Below the pieces are notes generated by a model. The model made no database searches. It had not been told where the DNA came from and was given only the letters and a program-made list of their open reading frames with translations. Source: Chlorobiales bacterium (GTDB lineage Bacteria; Bacteroidota; Chlorobiia; Chlorobiales; Chlorobiaceae). From it: a DNA stretch of 6,909 nucleotides. Positions 1 through 6,803 of the stretch are shown here, one piece after another (the first letter of the stretch is position 1; the number at the start of each line of letters is the position of its first letter). The DNA is taken from assembly GCA_022360275.1 (NCBI GenBank), contig JAKSDC010000173.1, positions 1 through 6,909 of the forward strand, written 5' to 3'. Both the position numbers and the translations under genes were made by a program.

Positions 1-58
1 TCCACTTTGATGCACCTCTTAGCTTCGTACTACCATGGATTTTGATCAGAAAGGCCTG

Positions 59-64
59 AAAAGG
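59..64 (+). promoter_or_regulatory. Shine-Dalgarno sequence of hprK
   Basis: AAAAGG lies six bases before the ATG at 71. The earlier in-frame ATG at 35 has no purine-rich sequence at a useful distance. This decides the hprK start in favour of position 71. Confidence 0.55.
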
Positions 65-70
65 CGATCG

Positions 71-1054
71 ATGACCGTTGAATATTTTGTTGAAAATATC
101 AACAAGAGCCTCGATATAAAGCTGCGCCGACTGAACAATGTAGATGAGCGGAAACGGCGTATTTACGACAGGGATCTTCATCGCCCAGGTCTTGCGCTTG
201 CGGGATTCACCAACCTTTTTACCTACAAAAGGGTCCAGATCCTTGGGAATACCGAGACGAGATTCCTCAACCAGCTTGACGACAAGACAAGGGTAAAAGC
301 GTTTGAAAATATCGTCAAGTATAAGGTTCCATGCATCATTCTTACCAGCAACAACAAGCTGGACCCGGTTTTGCTTGATATGGCTACCGAAGCCGATATT
401 GCTGTTCTGGCTACACGCAACGCCTCTACGAAAACCATTTTTCTGATTACCGATTTTCTCGTTGACCGTTTTTCTGTCTATCAGCAGTATCATGGCTCAA
501 TGGTTGATGTCTATGGCGTCGGCGTTTTCCTTGTTGGCAGGAGCGGTCTTGGAAAGTCGGAAGTTGCGCTTGACCTCGTGGAGAGAGGGCACCGGCTGGT
601 TGCAGACGATGCTGTCGTTATCAACAGGAAAGGGGAGAAAGTGCTGATAGCCTCCAGGAACAACATTATCGACCATTTTATGGAAATCCGTGGTCTCGGT
701 GTGGTTGACGTCAGGGCCGCGTTCGGTATCAGGGCTATCAGGGAAAAGAAGGTTGTACAGGTGGTTGTCGAGCTGCTGGAATGGAACGAAGGAATGGACT
801 ATGAGCGTCTGGGTCTGGATACCAAAACAACGAAAATTCTCGGCGTAGAAGTCCCCCTTGTGCAGTTGCCTATCAACCCGGGTAAAAACATTACGGTCAT
901 TATCGAGGTGGTTGCTCTGAACTATCTGCTGCATCAGTATTCGGGATATGTAGCTGCAGAGGCTCTTGAGGAAAGGATCAAAAGATCTATCGATGGCGAG
1001 TCATTGCTCAACACAAGGTTTGGAGGTAACTATTTTGCAAAGGATTATGAATAG
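71..1054 (+). CDS. hprK: HPr kinase/phosphorylase (HprK)
   Basis: Bifunctional cytoplasmic enzyme that phosphorylates the phosphocarrier HPr on a regulatory serine and can reverse the reaction; family knowledge, not seen here. From ATG 71 it has 327 residues, normal for the family. The N-terminal domain (about residues 1-125) precedes the kinase domain. Visible motifs are HGSMV with the catalytic-type His at 141, the P-loop GRSGLGKS at 156-163 followed by Glu, the ADD acidic pair at 179-180, and the HprK signature EIRGLGVVDV at 205-214. The C-terminal region holds KTTKILGVEVPLVQLP and PGKNITVIIEVVALNYLL. All key residues are present, so it should be active. An in-frame ATG at 35 would add 12 residues (MDFDQKGLKRRS) but lacks a ribosome binding site. 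Its 3' end overlaps the transporter gene, suggesting translational coupling. Green sulfur bacteria are not known for PTS sugar uptake, so its target is probably regulatory; that is inference. Confidence 0.96.
   Translation: MTVEYFVENINKSLDIKLRRLNNVDERKRRIYDRDLHRPGLALAGFTNLFTYKRVQILGNTETRFLNQLDDKTRVKAFENIVKYKVPCIILTSNNKLDPVLLDMATEADIAVLATRNASTKTIFLITDFLVDRFSVYQQYHGSMVDVYGVGVFLVGRSGLGKSEVALDLVERGHRLVADDAVVINRKGEKVLIASRNNIIDHFMEIRGLGVVDVRAAFGIRAIREKKVVQVVVELLEWNEGMDYERLGLDTKTTKILGVEVPLVQLPINPGKNITVIIEVVALNYLLHQYSGYVAAEALEERIKRSIDGESLLNTRFGGNYFAKDYE
1022..1027 (+). promoter_or_regulatory. Shine-Dalgarno sequence inside hprK for the downstream gene
   Basis: GGAGGT near the 3' end of hprK is a near-perfect ribosome binding sequence. 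It stands seven bases before an in-frame TTG at 1035 and 19 bases before the ATG at 1047. The spacing favours TTG as the start of the substrate-binding protein. The only other candidate, AAAGGA at 1039-1044, is just two bases from the ATG, which is too close to work well. Confidence 0.55.
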
Positions 1055-2843
1055 GGACGCAGTTCGCGGCGGTTTTAAGGGTTGTTGTACCTCCATCCGG
1101 GGTATTGCAATCATTTCGGCATTGGTTACCATGATGTTTGCAGGCTGTTCGGGGAAGCCGGGCAGCGGCGGTGCCTCTGCAAGTGATTCAACGCTGGTCA
1201 TTGCCATGCTGGGTGATGCCAATTATCTCAATCCGGTGATAGGAGCTTCGGTAACATCGAGGAATGTTTACGGGCTTCTCTATCCGGGACTGCTGAAAAG
1301 TGAGTTCGATACGACATCGGGTCTTCTGAATTTCGTCGCTCTGGAAAAGAAATTGAGAGGAAAGATAGAGCAGGGTTCCGGGAAGAAACCAAGCGGCGCC
1401 CTTGCCAGAACTTGGAGAGTGAGTGATGATTACCGTTCGATCACCTATATACTCAGAAGCGATGCACGCTGGGATGACGGTACTCCGATAACGTCACATG
1501 ACTTTAAATTTGCCTATACGCTTTACGGTAATCCTGTCATTGCCAGCCCACGGCAGCAGTTTCTTGCTGAACTTGTAGGTGCAGATGAAGGTGAAATCGA
1601 TTTTGAGAAGGCAATCGAGACACCGGACGATACGACGCTGGTGTTTAACTTCTATAGGCAGGTGCCGGAACAGCTTGCCCTGTTTCACACTTCTCTGGCT
1701 CCGCTCCCAAAACACGTATGGGAAAAGGTGCCGCCACAGGAGTTCCGGCATTCACCGCTCAACCAGAAACCGCTGGGTGCGGGGCCTTATGTGCTCCGGG
1801 ACTGGCAGAAACAGCAGCAGATCGTTCTGGCTTCGAATCCGATGAGCAATCTGCCCAAGCCCGGCAACATACCGCGCATCATGTTCAGGATCGTGCCTGA
1901 TTACACGGTGCGCCTGGCACAGCTGCAGACCGGAGCAGTGGATGTTGTTGAAAATATAAGACCGGAAGACTTTAAGGGGCTTGAAAACGCAAAAGCAGGA
2001 GTTGAGATCAAGCCTGTCGGGCTTCGGGTGTATGACTATGTCGGATGGTCGAATATCGACCAGAATGCCTACCGCCATGACGGTACCATAAAACCGCATC
2101 CTCTTTTCGGTTCGGCAAAGGTGCGGCGGGCACTGACGCTGGCGATCGACCGGCAATCCATTCTCGATGGTTATCTCGGGGAGTATGGGGTCATTGCAAG
2201 TACCGATATTTCACCATCTCTCAAATGGGCCTATAACGATGCGGTTGTACCCTACCCTTATGATCCTGCCGAAGCTATCAGGCTGCTGGAAGAAGAGGGC
2301 TGGAAACCGGGGCCGGACGGCATACGCGAGAAAGACGGCAGGAAGTTCGGTTTTGTCCTTTTCACCAATGCAGGAAATGAACGGAGAGATTTTGCCAGTG
2401 TCATCATTCAGCAGAATCTCAGGGAAATAGGTATTGACTGCCAGCTTGATGTTCAGGAGTCGAATGTCTTTTTCGAGAACCTCCGCCTGCGCAAGATCGA
2501 CGCGTGGATGGCCGGATGGTCGATCGGACTTGAGATAGATCCCCTCGATGGATGGGGGGCGGATCTGGAGAAAAGCCGTTTCAATTTTACCGGTTATCAG
2601 AACCCGAGAATCGATGCACTGTGCGAGCTTGCCAAGGCCGAGCTGAACCCGCTGGATGCGAGACCTTACTGGCTGGAGTATCAGGAAATTCTGCATCGTG
2701 ATCAGCCGACGACATTTCTTTACTGGATAAAGGAAACACAGGGATTCAACAAGCGGATAAAAGGCGAGGAATTGAACATACTCAGCACGTTTTACAACAT
2801 CGACGACTGGACGCTTTCCCCGTCCGCAAGTGCCGCGGAATAA
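1035..2843 (+). CDS. ABC transporter substrate-binding lipoprotein, peptide/nickel (SBP_bac_5, DppA/OppA-like) family
   Basis: Extracytoplasmic receptor that would bind an oligopeptide or similar ligand and hand it to a membrane permease. The protein has 602 residues from TTG 1035, or 598 from ATG 1047. A signal peptide with a basic stretch and the hydrophobic segment IAIISALVTMMFAG leads to a lipobox-like FAGC with Cys about 38, so it is probably lipid-anchored; Phe at -3 is slightly off consensus. Family hallmarks are LNPVIGASVTSRNVYGLLYPGL near the mature N-terminus, LARTWRVSDDYRSITYILR followed by WDDGTPITSHDF (about 146-157), GAGPYVLRDW near 245, and VRRALTLAIDRQSIL with a following LLEEEGWKPGPDGIREKDG in the C-terminal lobe. 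Start choice rests on GGAGGT seven bases before TTG; a longer frame from ATG 966 lies inside hprK and is unlikely. It overlaps hprK by 20 (or 8) bases and is followed after 30 bases by a matching permease. The ligand cannot be told from sequence. Confidence 0.93.
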   Translation: MQRIMNRDAVRGGFKGCCTSIRGIAIISALVTMMFAGCSGKPGSGGASASDSTLVIAMLGDANYLNPVIGASVTSRNVYGLLYPGLLKSEFDTTSGLLNFVALEKKLRGKIEQGSGKKPSGALARTWRVSDDYRSITYILRSDARWDDGTPITSHDFKFAYTLYGNPVIASPRQQFLAELVGADEGEIDFEKAIETPDDTTLVFNFYRQVPEQLALFHTSLAPLPKHVWEKVPPQEFRHSPLNQKPLGAGPYVLRDWQKQQQIVLASNPMSNLPKPGNIPRIMFRIVPDYTVRLAQLQTGAVDVVENIRPEDFKGLENAKAGVEIKPVGLRVYDYVGWSNIDQNAYRHDGTIKPHPLFGSAKVRRALTLAIDRQSILDGYLGEYGVIASTDISPSLKWAYNDAVVPYPYDPAEAIRLLEEEGWKPGPDGIREKDGRKFGFVLFTNAGNERRDFASVIIQQNLREIGIDCQLDVQESNVFFENLRLRKIDAWMAGWSIGLEIDPLDGWGADLEKSRFNFTGYQNPRIDALCELAKAELNPLDARPYWLEYQEILHRDQPTTFLYWIKETQGFNKRIKGEELNILSTFYNIDDWTLSPSASAAE

Positions 2844-2873
2844 CGAAGAAAATACCTATTACCGTATTAGCTG

Positions 2874-3839
2874 ATGCTTGTTTACATATTGCGCCGTTTG
2901 CTGGTTGCCATACCGCTGGTATTCGGGGTTTTGACATTGACGTTTTTCATTATCCGGCTTGCACCCGGTGATCCTGCAGCCTTGTTCATACAGCCGGGAA
3001 TCAGCCCGAAGGTTGCCGACCAGATTCGTGAGCAGTACGGGTTGAATGATCCGTTGTTTATCCAGTACATAAAGTGGCTGGGCAGTGTGCTTCAGGGGGA
3101 TTTCGGCCGCAGTTTCAGCCGAGCCCAGCAACCTGTTTTCGACGTTATTGCCCAGGCATTGCCGGTTACCATCACGATCGCTCTGCTTGCGCTCGTGGCA
3201 AACTTTATTTTTGGCATTATTATCGGGGTTATTTCCGCGGTTAAGCAAAACAGCTATCTCGACCGGTTCCTGACGGTCGGCGCGCTTTTTTTCTACTCGA
3301 TGCCGGAGTTCTGGTTTGCCCTGATGATGATTATCGTGTTTGCGTTGAATCTCCAGATTTTTCCGGCGTCAGGGCTTAACGAGGTCGGAGCTGAATCATA
3401 CGGTCCCTTCAGGTTTATGCTTGACAGGCTTTGGCATCTCGTTCTGCCGGTAACGGTGTTGAGTATCAACGGTGCAGCCGGCATTGCCCGTTATGTTCGA
3501 GGCAGCATGCTTGAAGTGATCCGCCAGGATTATATCCGGACGGCTCGGGCAAAAGGTCTTCCTGAAAAGGTGGTCATAATTCGCCATGCCCTTCGTAATG
3601 CGCTCTTGCCGGTCATTACCCTGATGGGCGGATCATTGCCGTTCATCTTCAGCGGGGCGTTGTTTATCGAGGTTATCTTTGCTTTTCCAGGTATGGGGAG
3701 GGTAACGGTCGAGGCTATTTTTGCCCGTGACTATCCGTTGATTATCGCCAATACGTTTATATCCGGTACCCTGATCATTATCGGCAATCTTGTAGCGGAT
3801 GTACTCTATGCCGTTGTTGATCCGAGAATAAAGTTGTAG
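2874..3839 (+). CDS. ABC transporter permease, DppB/OppB-like
   Basis: Inner-membrane subunit of a peptide/nickel-type importer; 321 residues, usual for the DppB/OppB class. The N-terminus MLVYILRRLLVAIPLVFGVL is the first membrane helix, followed by the family motif FFIIRLAPGDPA (about 24-36) and QYGLNDPLFIQYIKWL in the periplasmic loop. Further hydrophobic segments lie near 98-122, 133-158, 188-207, 245-270 and 289-312, giving about six helices. The cytoplasmic EAA-type loop that contacts the ATPase is DYIRTARAKGLPEKVVIIRHALRNALLP (219-246, split here for reference: RTARAKGLPEK then RHALRNALLP). FPGMGRVTVEAIFARDYPLI and the end VVDPRIKL are also typical. ATG 2874 gives the normal family N-terminus, though no clear Shine-Dalgarno sequence precedes it. 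It partners with the binding protein just upstream. The DppC-type second permease and both ATPases are absent from the window. Confidence 0.95.
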   Translation: MLVYILRRLLVAIPLVFGVLTLTFFIIRLAPGDPAALFIQPGISPKVADQIREQYGLNDPLFIQYIKWLGSVLQGDFGRSFSRAQQPVFDVIAQALPVTITIALLALVANFIFGIIIGVISAVKQNSYLDRFLTVGALFFYSMPEFWFALMMIIVFALNLQIFPASGLNEVGAESYGPFRFMLDRLWHLVLPVTVLSINGAAGIARYVRGSMLEVIRQDYIRTARAKGLPEKVVIIRHALRNALLPVITLMGGSLPFIFSGALFIEVIFAFPGMGRVTVEAIFARDYPLIIANTFISGTLIIIGNLVADVLYAVVDPRIKL

Positions 3840-3871
3840 TTGTTTATGCAAACCCTTTTTCTGCTGTTGCC

Positions 3872-4903
3872 GTGCGTGATGAACTGTTGAATACCCCTGC
3901 CAGTCCTGCCGAAGAGAAATTCGAAGAGCAAATACGCCCTCTTCTGCTCGATGATTTTGCCGGTCAGCCGCGTCTTACGGAAAATCTTCGCGTTTTTATC
4001 GCGGCGGCAAGAAAAAGAGGCGAAGCGCTGGATCATGTCCTGTTTTCCGGCCCTCCGGGGCTTGGCAAAACAACGCTTGCCCATATCATTGCTGCGGAAC
4101 TTGGCGGAGGAATAAAAGTGTCGTCCGGCCCACTGCTCGATAAGCCTGGAAACCTTGCCGGTATTCTTACCAGTCTCGGCAAGGGAGACGTTCTTTTTAT
4201 AGACGAGATTCACCGTCTCACCCCGGCTGTCGAAGAGTATCTGTATTCCGCCATGGAGGATTTCCGTATCGATATTCTCCTGGAAAGCGGCCCGGCGGCG
4301 CGTGCTGTACAGCTGAAACTCGAACCGTTTACCCTGGTTGGTGCGACAACCAGAGCAGGAATGCTGACCTCTCCTCTCCGTGCCCGTTTCGGCATATCGA
4401 GCCGCCTTGATTACTACTCTGCTGAAATTCTTGAACGGATTATCGTGCGGACAGCGACAATACTCGGTGTCGCTATCGAAGGCAGGGCCGCGGCTGAAAT
4501 CGCCGGACGTTCCCGGGGAACCCCCCGCATTGCAAATCGCCTGCTCAAACGGGCACGTGACTTTGCCCAGGTTGCCGACGCTTCCGTCATTTCGACCAAA
4601 ACAGCAAAGAAAACGCTTGAAGCACTTGAAATCGATGACGACGGGCTTGATGAGATGGATAAAAAAATCATGCTGACCCTTATCGAAAAGTTTAACGGCG
4701 GTCCGGTCGGCATCTCTTCCCTTGCAGTTTCGGTTGGGGAGGAGCAGGATACGATTGAGGAGGTGTATGAACCGTATCTTATCCAGGCAGGATTTGTATC
4801 GAGAACTCCCAGAGGCCGGGTTGCGACAAAAAATGCTTATCTGAAGTTCACCGGTTCATATCCCGGTTCACAAAGGGAGGGGCCGTTGTTCTCGGAAAGC
4901 TAG
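3872..4903 (+). CDS. ruvB: Holliday junction branch migration ATPase RuvB
   Basis: Motor subunit of the RuvABC complex: hexameric rings pump DNA through RuvA-bound Holliday junctions in recombination and repair. The protein has 343 residues, normal for RuvB. It shows the N-terminal IRPLLLDDFAGQ region, Walker A GPPGLGKT (60-67), Walker B LFIDEIH (108-114), EEYLYSAMEDFRIDILL (121-137), sensor 1 GATTR (157-161), the arginine-finger region PLRARFG (168-174), sensor 2 GTPRIANRLL (216-225), and a winged-helix domain with GGPVGISSLAVSVGEE and RTPRGRVATKNAY near 276-323. The start is GTG 3872; no ATG or in-frame alternative just upstream fits, and there is no clear Shine-Dalgarno sequence, so it may rely on read-through from the permease gene 32 bases upstream. 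ruvA and ruvC are not adjacent, so its complex partners are encoded elsewhere. Confidence 0.98.
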   Translation: MRDELLNTPASPAEEKFEEQIRPLLLDDFAGQPRLTENLRVFIAAARKRGEALDHVLFSGPPGLGKTTLAHIIAAELGGGIKVSSGPLLDKPGNLAGILTSLGKGDVLFIDEIHRLTPAVEEYLYSAMEDFRIDILLESGPAARAVQLKLEPFTLVGATTRAGMLTSPLRARFGISSRLDYYSAEILERIIVRTATILGVAIEGRAAAEIAGRSRGTPRIANRLLKRARDFAQVADASVISTKTAKKTLEALEIDDDGLDEMDKKIMLTLIEKFNGGPVGISSLAVSVGEEQDTIEEVYEPYLIQAGFVSRTPRGRVATKNAYLKFTGSYPGSQREGPLFSES

Positions 4904-4908
4904 CTAAA

Positions 4909-4965
4909 GGGCCGGGTGTCCTGGTAGCTGGATCGCTTGATAACCAGGGACGGAATCCGTAGCCC
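4909..4965 (+). promoter_or_regulatory. Possible structured RNA leader upstream of the TPR gene
   Basis: Read by eye, GTCCTGGT (4918-4925) pairs with ACCAGGGAC (4943-4951), leaving one bulged G and a 17-base loop. GGGC (4909-4912) can pair with GCCC (4962-4965) to enclose it, and CGGAATCCG (4951-4959) can form a small three-pair hairpin. No U-run follows, so it does not look like an intrinsic terminator for ruvB. Six bases after the closing strand comes TAAGGAG, a strong ribosome binding sequence. I could not match the segment to any riboswitch or RNA class I know. A chance fold in a GC-rich spacer is a real alternative. Confidence 0.3.
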
Positions 4966-4970
4966 TGAAT

Positions 4971-4977
4971 TAAGGAG
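4971..4977 (+). promoter_or_regulatory. Strong Shine-Dalgarno sequence not positioned for the TPR gene
   Basis: TAAGGAG is a near-perfect ribosome binding sequence but sits 41 bases before the ATG at 5019. The only start codon at proper distance is TTG 4987, nine bases on, which opens an 11-codon frame. The frame of the TPR protein is closed upstream by TAA at 4992-4994, so the site cannot serve an extended version of that protein. Confidence 0.4.
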
Positions 4978-4986
4978 CCGAAAAGA

Positions 4987-5015
4987 TTGACTAACGAATC
5001 TCCAGTTTCTATGAT
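4987..5015 (+). promoter_or_regulatory. Promoter-like sequence (sigma-70 type)
   Basis: TTGACT (4987-4992) and TATGAT (5010-5015) each match the housekeeping consensus at five of six positions with the ideal spacer of 17 bases. Transcription would begin near 5022, at or just inside the TPR gene start, giving a leaderless or nearly leaderless message. That would explain the missing ribosome binding site, but it conflicts with the view that the upstream structured region and mini-ORF are part of the message. Confidence 0.35.
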
Positions 5016-5022
5016 AATATGA
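4987..5022 (+). CDS. Possible 11-residue leader peptide
   Basis: TTG 4987 opens a frame of eleven codons (MTNESPVSMII if TTG is read as Met) ending in TGA at 5020-5022. It follows TAAGGAG at nine bases, and its stop overlaps the ATG of the TPR gene in the classic ATGA arrangement, which would allow translational coupling of a gene with no ribosome binding site of its own. Against it: the TTG also forms part of a -35-like hexamer, and so short a frame is easily found by chance. No function can be read from the peptide. Confidence 0.22.
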   Translation: MTNESPVSMII

Positions 5023-6749
5023 ATACCCCAACCCGATTCGCTGTTTTATTGCTTTTACTGGCAAGCATTATTCTCGATGGGTGTACGGGTAGTGCTCCGA
5101 CCAGAAAAACAAGCCAGGCTCCTGCAGATTCCCTTGCCCGGGCCTCGAAAGACCTTTTCGTAAAAGGAGCTCTATCAACCGTCGGCGGTGATTATGATGC
5201 TGCAATTTTACAGTTTCGAAAGGTGCTTGCCGCCGAACCGGAAAATGCCGCGGTTTATTTTTCGCTTTCCAAAGCATATGTGGCTTTGACGGTACCTGAT
5301 TCCGCAAAGCACTATGCCGAAAAGGCGGTCTACTATAATCCTTCAAACCGTTACTACCGGCGGCTGCTTGCAGGGATCTATTTCGACATGAAGCTTTTTT
5401 CCGATGCGGCAACGCAGTTCGAGCAGCTTGCCGAAATGGAGCCTGCAGATGCGCGAAATCTGTTTTATCTCGCGCATGCCTATCTTGCCGACGAACAGTA
5501 TGAGAGGGCACTGGAGACCTTCGCTCGCATTCTTCAGTTCGATCCTTCGAATGAAAGCGCTCAGGCTCAATCATTGTGGCTGGAGCTCAAGCTGAAGCGG
5601 TACGGTGCCGCAATTCACAGCCTGGAAAACATGATGGAGACGAACGGGAGTAATGACAAGCTGCAACTCACGCTTGGAGAGTTGTATCTGCAATCAGGCA
5701 GACCCGGCAAAGCCCTTGAGATTTTCCGGAAAATGATAAACGAAACACCTTCCTTCGTTCCTGCCTGGATCGCCCTTTTCGAAACACATATCGAACAGGG
5801 TGAACAGGAGCTTTTTTTGAAAGAATTGGGGCGATTTTATGCTATTGAAGAGATCGAATTTCCCCGGAAAATCGAAGTGGTAAAGCTGTTCATGCTGATG
5901 GCGGAAGACGATCCAGCCTATAGCGAGTATGTCAATACAATGGTCAGTGAACTGGCCGCCTCTCGTCCTGGTGATTCTTCCGTATATGTGCTGAGAGGGA
6001 TGTCGCACCGTGTTCAGAAAAAGTACAAGTTGGCACAAGAAGATTTTCAAAAGGCGCTCGGGCTTGAGCCGAAGAAGCTTTTTGCCTGGGAAGAGCTGGT
6101 CTCGACATATATGGCTCAGGAACAGTACCATCATGTTTTTCGTACTGTTTCCCAAGCACGGAAAACAATCGGTCACTCGTCATTACGTCTCGATGTTTTC
6201 GAAGGGTATGCGCTTTTCCGGTCCGGGGCCTACCTGAAATCGGTAAAGGTGCTGGAGAAAGTCGACAACTATGAGAAGCATGAGAGTCCATCATGGCTGC
6301 TTGTTCAGGCTCACATTACCCGAGCCATGGCTTATGACAAATTGCAGGAGCAGTTGAAAAGCATCGGTGCATACAGGGACGTGCTCGGTATCGATCCTGA
6401 AAATGCACTGGCACTCAACAATCTGGCCTATCTCTATGCCGAAAGAGGGGAAAATCTCGAAGAGGCAATGAAGTATGCGAAACAGGCCGTTGATGCGGAG
6501 CCCGATAATCCGGTCTTTCTTGATACGCTGGGTTGGTTGTATTACAAGTTCGGAGAGTATCGGAAGGCTCGTGAAATCATCGAGAAAGCGCTCTCAATGG
6601 AGCCGGATGAACCTGAGATCTACAAGCATCTTGTGGAAATCTACCGTGCATTAGGTGAGTCTGACAAGGTGAAGGAGTACATCGATAAAGCTGATGAACT
6701 GAGAAGGGAAGAGACAAGTCAAAAGGAAAAAGGAAAAAGTCAAAAATAA
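5019..6749 (+). CDS. TPR-repeat lipoprotein
   Basis: A 576-residue protein built almost wholly of tetratricopeptide repeats, helical pairs that usually form protein-docking scaffolds. The N-terminus MNTPTRFAVLLLLLASIILDGC is a lipoprotein signal peptide with lipobox LDGC (Cys 22), followed by Thr rather than Asp, so an outer-membrane or periplasm-facing location is likely. Repeats are visible near residues 43-76, 77-110, 111-144, 145-178, 214-245, 322-354, 433-463, 464-497, 498-531 and 532-565; the clearest are LFYLAHAYLADEQYERALE and LNNLAYLYAERGENLEEAM. Residues about 246-320 diverge and may hold degenerate repeats. The tail RREETSQKEKGKSQK is highly charged and comes from a purine-rich repeat. 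ATG 5019 is fixed by the signal peptide, since TAA closes the frame at 4992, yet it has no Shine-Dalgarno sequence. Similar proteins serve in envelope assembly or secretion, but no partner is adjacent and the role is unknown. Confidence 0.9.
   Translation: MNTPTRFAVLLLLLASIILDGCTGSAPTRKTSQAPADSLARASKDLFVKGALSTVGGDYDAAILQFRKVLAAEPENAAVYFSLSKAYVALTVPDSAKHYAEKAVYYNPSNRYYRRLLAGIYFDMKLFSDAATQFEQLAEMEPADARNLFYLAHAYLADEQYERALETFARILQFDPSNESAQAQSLWLELKLKRYGAAIHSLENMMETNGSNDKLQLTLGELYLQSGRPGKALEIFRKMINETPSFVPAWIALFETHIEQGEQELFLKELGRFYAIEEIEFPRKIEVVKLFMLMAEDDPAYSEYVNTMVSELAASRPGDSSVYVLRGMSHRVQKKYKLAQEDFQKALGLEPKKLFAWEELVSTYMAQEQYHHVFRTVSQARKTIGHSSLRLDVFEGYALFRSGAYLKSVKVLEKVDNYEKHESPSWLLVQAHITRAMAYDKLQEQLKSIGAYRDVLGIDPENALALNNLAYLYAERGENLEEAMKYAKQAVDAEPDNPVFLDTLGWLYYKFGEYRKAREIIEKALSMEPDEPEIYKHLVEIYRALGESDKVKEYIDKADELRREETSQKEKGKSQK
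6716..6745 (+). repeat. Short purine-rich direct repeats at the end of the TPR gene
   Basis: AAGTCAAAA occurs at 6716-6724 and again at 6737-6745, and between them GGAAAAA is repeated in tandem (6725-6731 and 6732-6738). The block encodes the last residues of the TPR lipoprotein (SQKEKGKSQK) and differs sharply in composition from the rest of the gene. It looks like a simple-sequence element that has become part of the coding end. Confidence 0.6.
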
Positions 6750-6803
6750 CAGGGCCGAAAAAGATCAGCCGGCAGCGGACACGAAAGCCGTTGCAACATA
6801 AGG

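Noticed and set aside
1..59. Possible 3' end of an upstream + strand gene, in frames ending TGA at 43-45 (STLMHLLASYYHGF) or at 57-59 (HFDAPLSFVLPWILIRKA).
   Set aside because: Too few codons, two competing frames and no recognisable family ending.
35..70. Longer HprK starting at ATG 35.
   Set aside because: No ribosome binding sequence before it, and the added residues MDFDQKGLKRRS do not resemble the family N-terminus as I recall it; ATG 71 has AAAAGG at six bases.
497..934. 145-codon minus-strand frame within hprK, and similar long minus-strand frames within the other genes (for example 2211-2696 and 5068-5574).
   Set aside because: They lie wholly opposite well-identified genes, have no family features, and are expected antisense shadows.
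966..1034. Start of the binding protein at ATG 966.
   Set aside because: It would overlap hprK by 89 bases and place an atypical charged segment before the signal peptide.
4951..4959. Palindrome CGGAATCCG as an operator.
   Set aside because: Nine bases with a three-base centre is easily a chance match; no second copy was seen.
4904..4970. Intrinsic terminator for ruvB.
   Set aside because: A stem is present but no T-run follows it.
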